Source of the DNA: Ifrita kowaldi
Taxonomy: Eukaryota > Chordata > Aves > Passeriformes > Cinclosomatidae
NCBI GenBank assembly: GCA_013398055.1
Contig: VZRS01014884.1
Coordinates: 348,638 to 412,637 of the forward strand
Length of the DNA: 64,000 bases
Reading direction: 5' to 3'
Positions within the stretch are counted from its first letter, which is position 1. Every line of letters begins with the position of its first letter. A model generated the notes under the pieces. It saw only the letters and a list, made by a program, of their open reading frames with translations. It made no database searches and had not been told where the DNA came from. The position numbers were made by a program, and so were the translations under genes. Of this stretch, positions 62,901 to 64,000 are shown in pieces.

Positions 62901-64000
62901 GGTGTAGTAGACAAACTTCTGCTTCCATCAATCAGCTTTTCATTAACATCATTCATCCCATCCTCTATATTATGAATAAAATCTGCTTTCTCTCTTTACC
63001 ATGCAAATTCCTCTTACATAATAAATACCGCAACACAATAAATCCTTCAGTGTCCCTTTTCCTTCTAGGGAAACTGTCTCTGCACTGCTTTATGCTGAAA
63101 AGATTTTTCAGACCTCAGCACAGGCATTAACTGTGTCATTTCCTTTCTGTGCAAACACGTCTAAAGACTGTCTTTTTCATTTTCTCCCTGGTAAGGAAAG
63201 GTGTTGCCATCAAAGATCTTTGGCTTTAGCCATTGGCCTGTGAATGACTGCATGGATGAAAGCTCCTCCTAGGATTGTCCTAGTTATGAGAAGCCTAACT
63301 TAGAGACCTTCCTCCAAAATGAATGAGGCATGAATGGTAGGCCGTTTTGAGGGGTGGGGCTTTTTTTGTTTCTTTGTTCTCCTGTTTGGTCCCTGAAAGA
63401 ATTTCAGATATTATCTAAAGAGAAAAAAAATCAGCAAATGAAAGCTCACCCTATTAGGGGCTTTCAGCCATAGAAACAGTGTATAAAAAGAAAATAACCT
63501 CGAACTCTTTTTTTCTAGGAATGTTGCCACAGCCAGAAAACCTTTTCCTCATGGAAAATGGGTGAATTTCAGAAATAAAATCCAAGCTTGGACCCATCTC
63601 TAATTTTCATTCATCAATTCTCAATTTGTCTATACAGTGAAGGAAACACTAAAAAGCTCTGTGTGCATATAAAGGCAACTATCTGTAAGCAAAAGGACAT
63701 TATCTGAATGTAAGAAAGAAAAGGCAACAGAAGGATCTGCTCCTGTAGTAATTGCTGTCTGCTGTTACAGTGTCATTTTGAGCTGTCAATTTCTGGGACC
63801 TAAAATAACCCCCACCAAGTTTTCCTCAATGTTTTTCTGTGTCCCACTACTTCTCTTCTGAATTGCCTTCACAAATTCAAATTCCTCAACAGCCTTGTTA
63901 CTGACTTGAGGGAAGATGCCAGAGAGACAGATTTAATATGCAGCTCCAAGACACTTCCTTACCCTGCATTATTACCTCCTCTACTGCAAGAACACTGCTT
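59976..64000. other. Non-coding, no recognised gene
   Basis: AT-rich single-copy-looking DNA. It includes a homeodomain-type motif run at about 61305-61345 (tgtaattaatcaagattaat) and an AP-1 consensus in an inverted repeat at 61629-61652. The 118-codon + frame at 61710-62066 has no recognisable domain. A gene boundary beyond 64000 cannot be excluded. Confidence 0.5.
61629..61652. promoter_or_regulatory. AP-1 consensus TGACTCA within a 7-bp inverted repeat
   Basis: GATGAGT (61629-61635) and ACTCATC (61646-61652) are exact reverse complements around 10 bases. The right arm contains a perfect AP-1 site, TGACTCA (61644-61650). Only the sequence match is seen; occupancy is unknown and such 7-mers arise by chance. 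Confidence 0.35.

Noticed and set aside
1..64000. CRISPR array, operon, plasmid or phage features.
   Set aside because: CR1 LINEs, LTRs and AT-rich non-coding DNA identify a vertebrate nuclear genome. No regularly spaced short repeats or dense coding were seen.

Overview
This window looks like non-coding nuclear DNA from a bird, most likely a neoavian. The evidence is the repeat content. There are at least ten fragments of CR1 LINEs; the ones that keep a 3' end finish in the CR1-type ATTCTATG microsatellite or carry its reverse complement. There are also three solitary endogenous-retrovirus LTRs with TG...CA ends. I see no Alu-, B1- or L1-like sequence. Base composition is AT-rich and the open frames are short: the longest is 142 codons and owes part of its length to an A/C-rich low-complexity tract. 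I recognise no complete protein-coding gene, tRNA, rRNA or CRISPR array, and no exon I would defend. The window is probably a gene desert or a large intron.

Layout. 0-16 kb is the most repeat-dense part: CR1 at 0.82-1.39 kb (+) and 3.34-3.79 kb (-), a solo LTR at 7.51-7.91 kb, small tandem duplications at 12.0-12.6 kb, a second solo LTR at 14.32-14.88 kb, and two CR1 copies at 15.07-16.06 kb. 16-25 kb is essentially repeat-poor. 25-28 kb holds a CR1 (-) and a third, unrelated solo LTR of 727 bp. 28-43 kb is AT-rich single-copy DNA with a G-rich tract (34.57 kb), an AAGG microsatellite (38.3 kb) and AT-rich blocks with clustered homeodomain-type motifs (41-42.6 kb). 43.9-44.2 kb is an internal CR1 reverse-transcriptase fragment. 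44.4-46.3 kb is locally richer in GC and CpG. 49.7-57.7 kb contains four more CR1 copies separated by single-copy DNA. The last 6 kb holds one A/C-rich tract and otherwise nothing recognisable.

No genes here form a pathway. The best-supported results are structural: exact termini and target-site duplications for the LTRs, orientation and decay of the CR1 copies, and a few candidate regulatory or hairpin-forming stretches that comparative data could test. I found no convincing new biological system and say so plainly. LTR boundaries and duplications were read directly from the sequence. CR1 and LTR family assignments rest on remembered family consensus features and were not checked against a repeat library.
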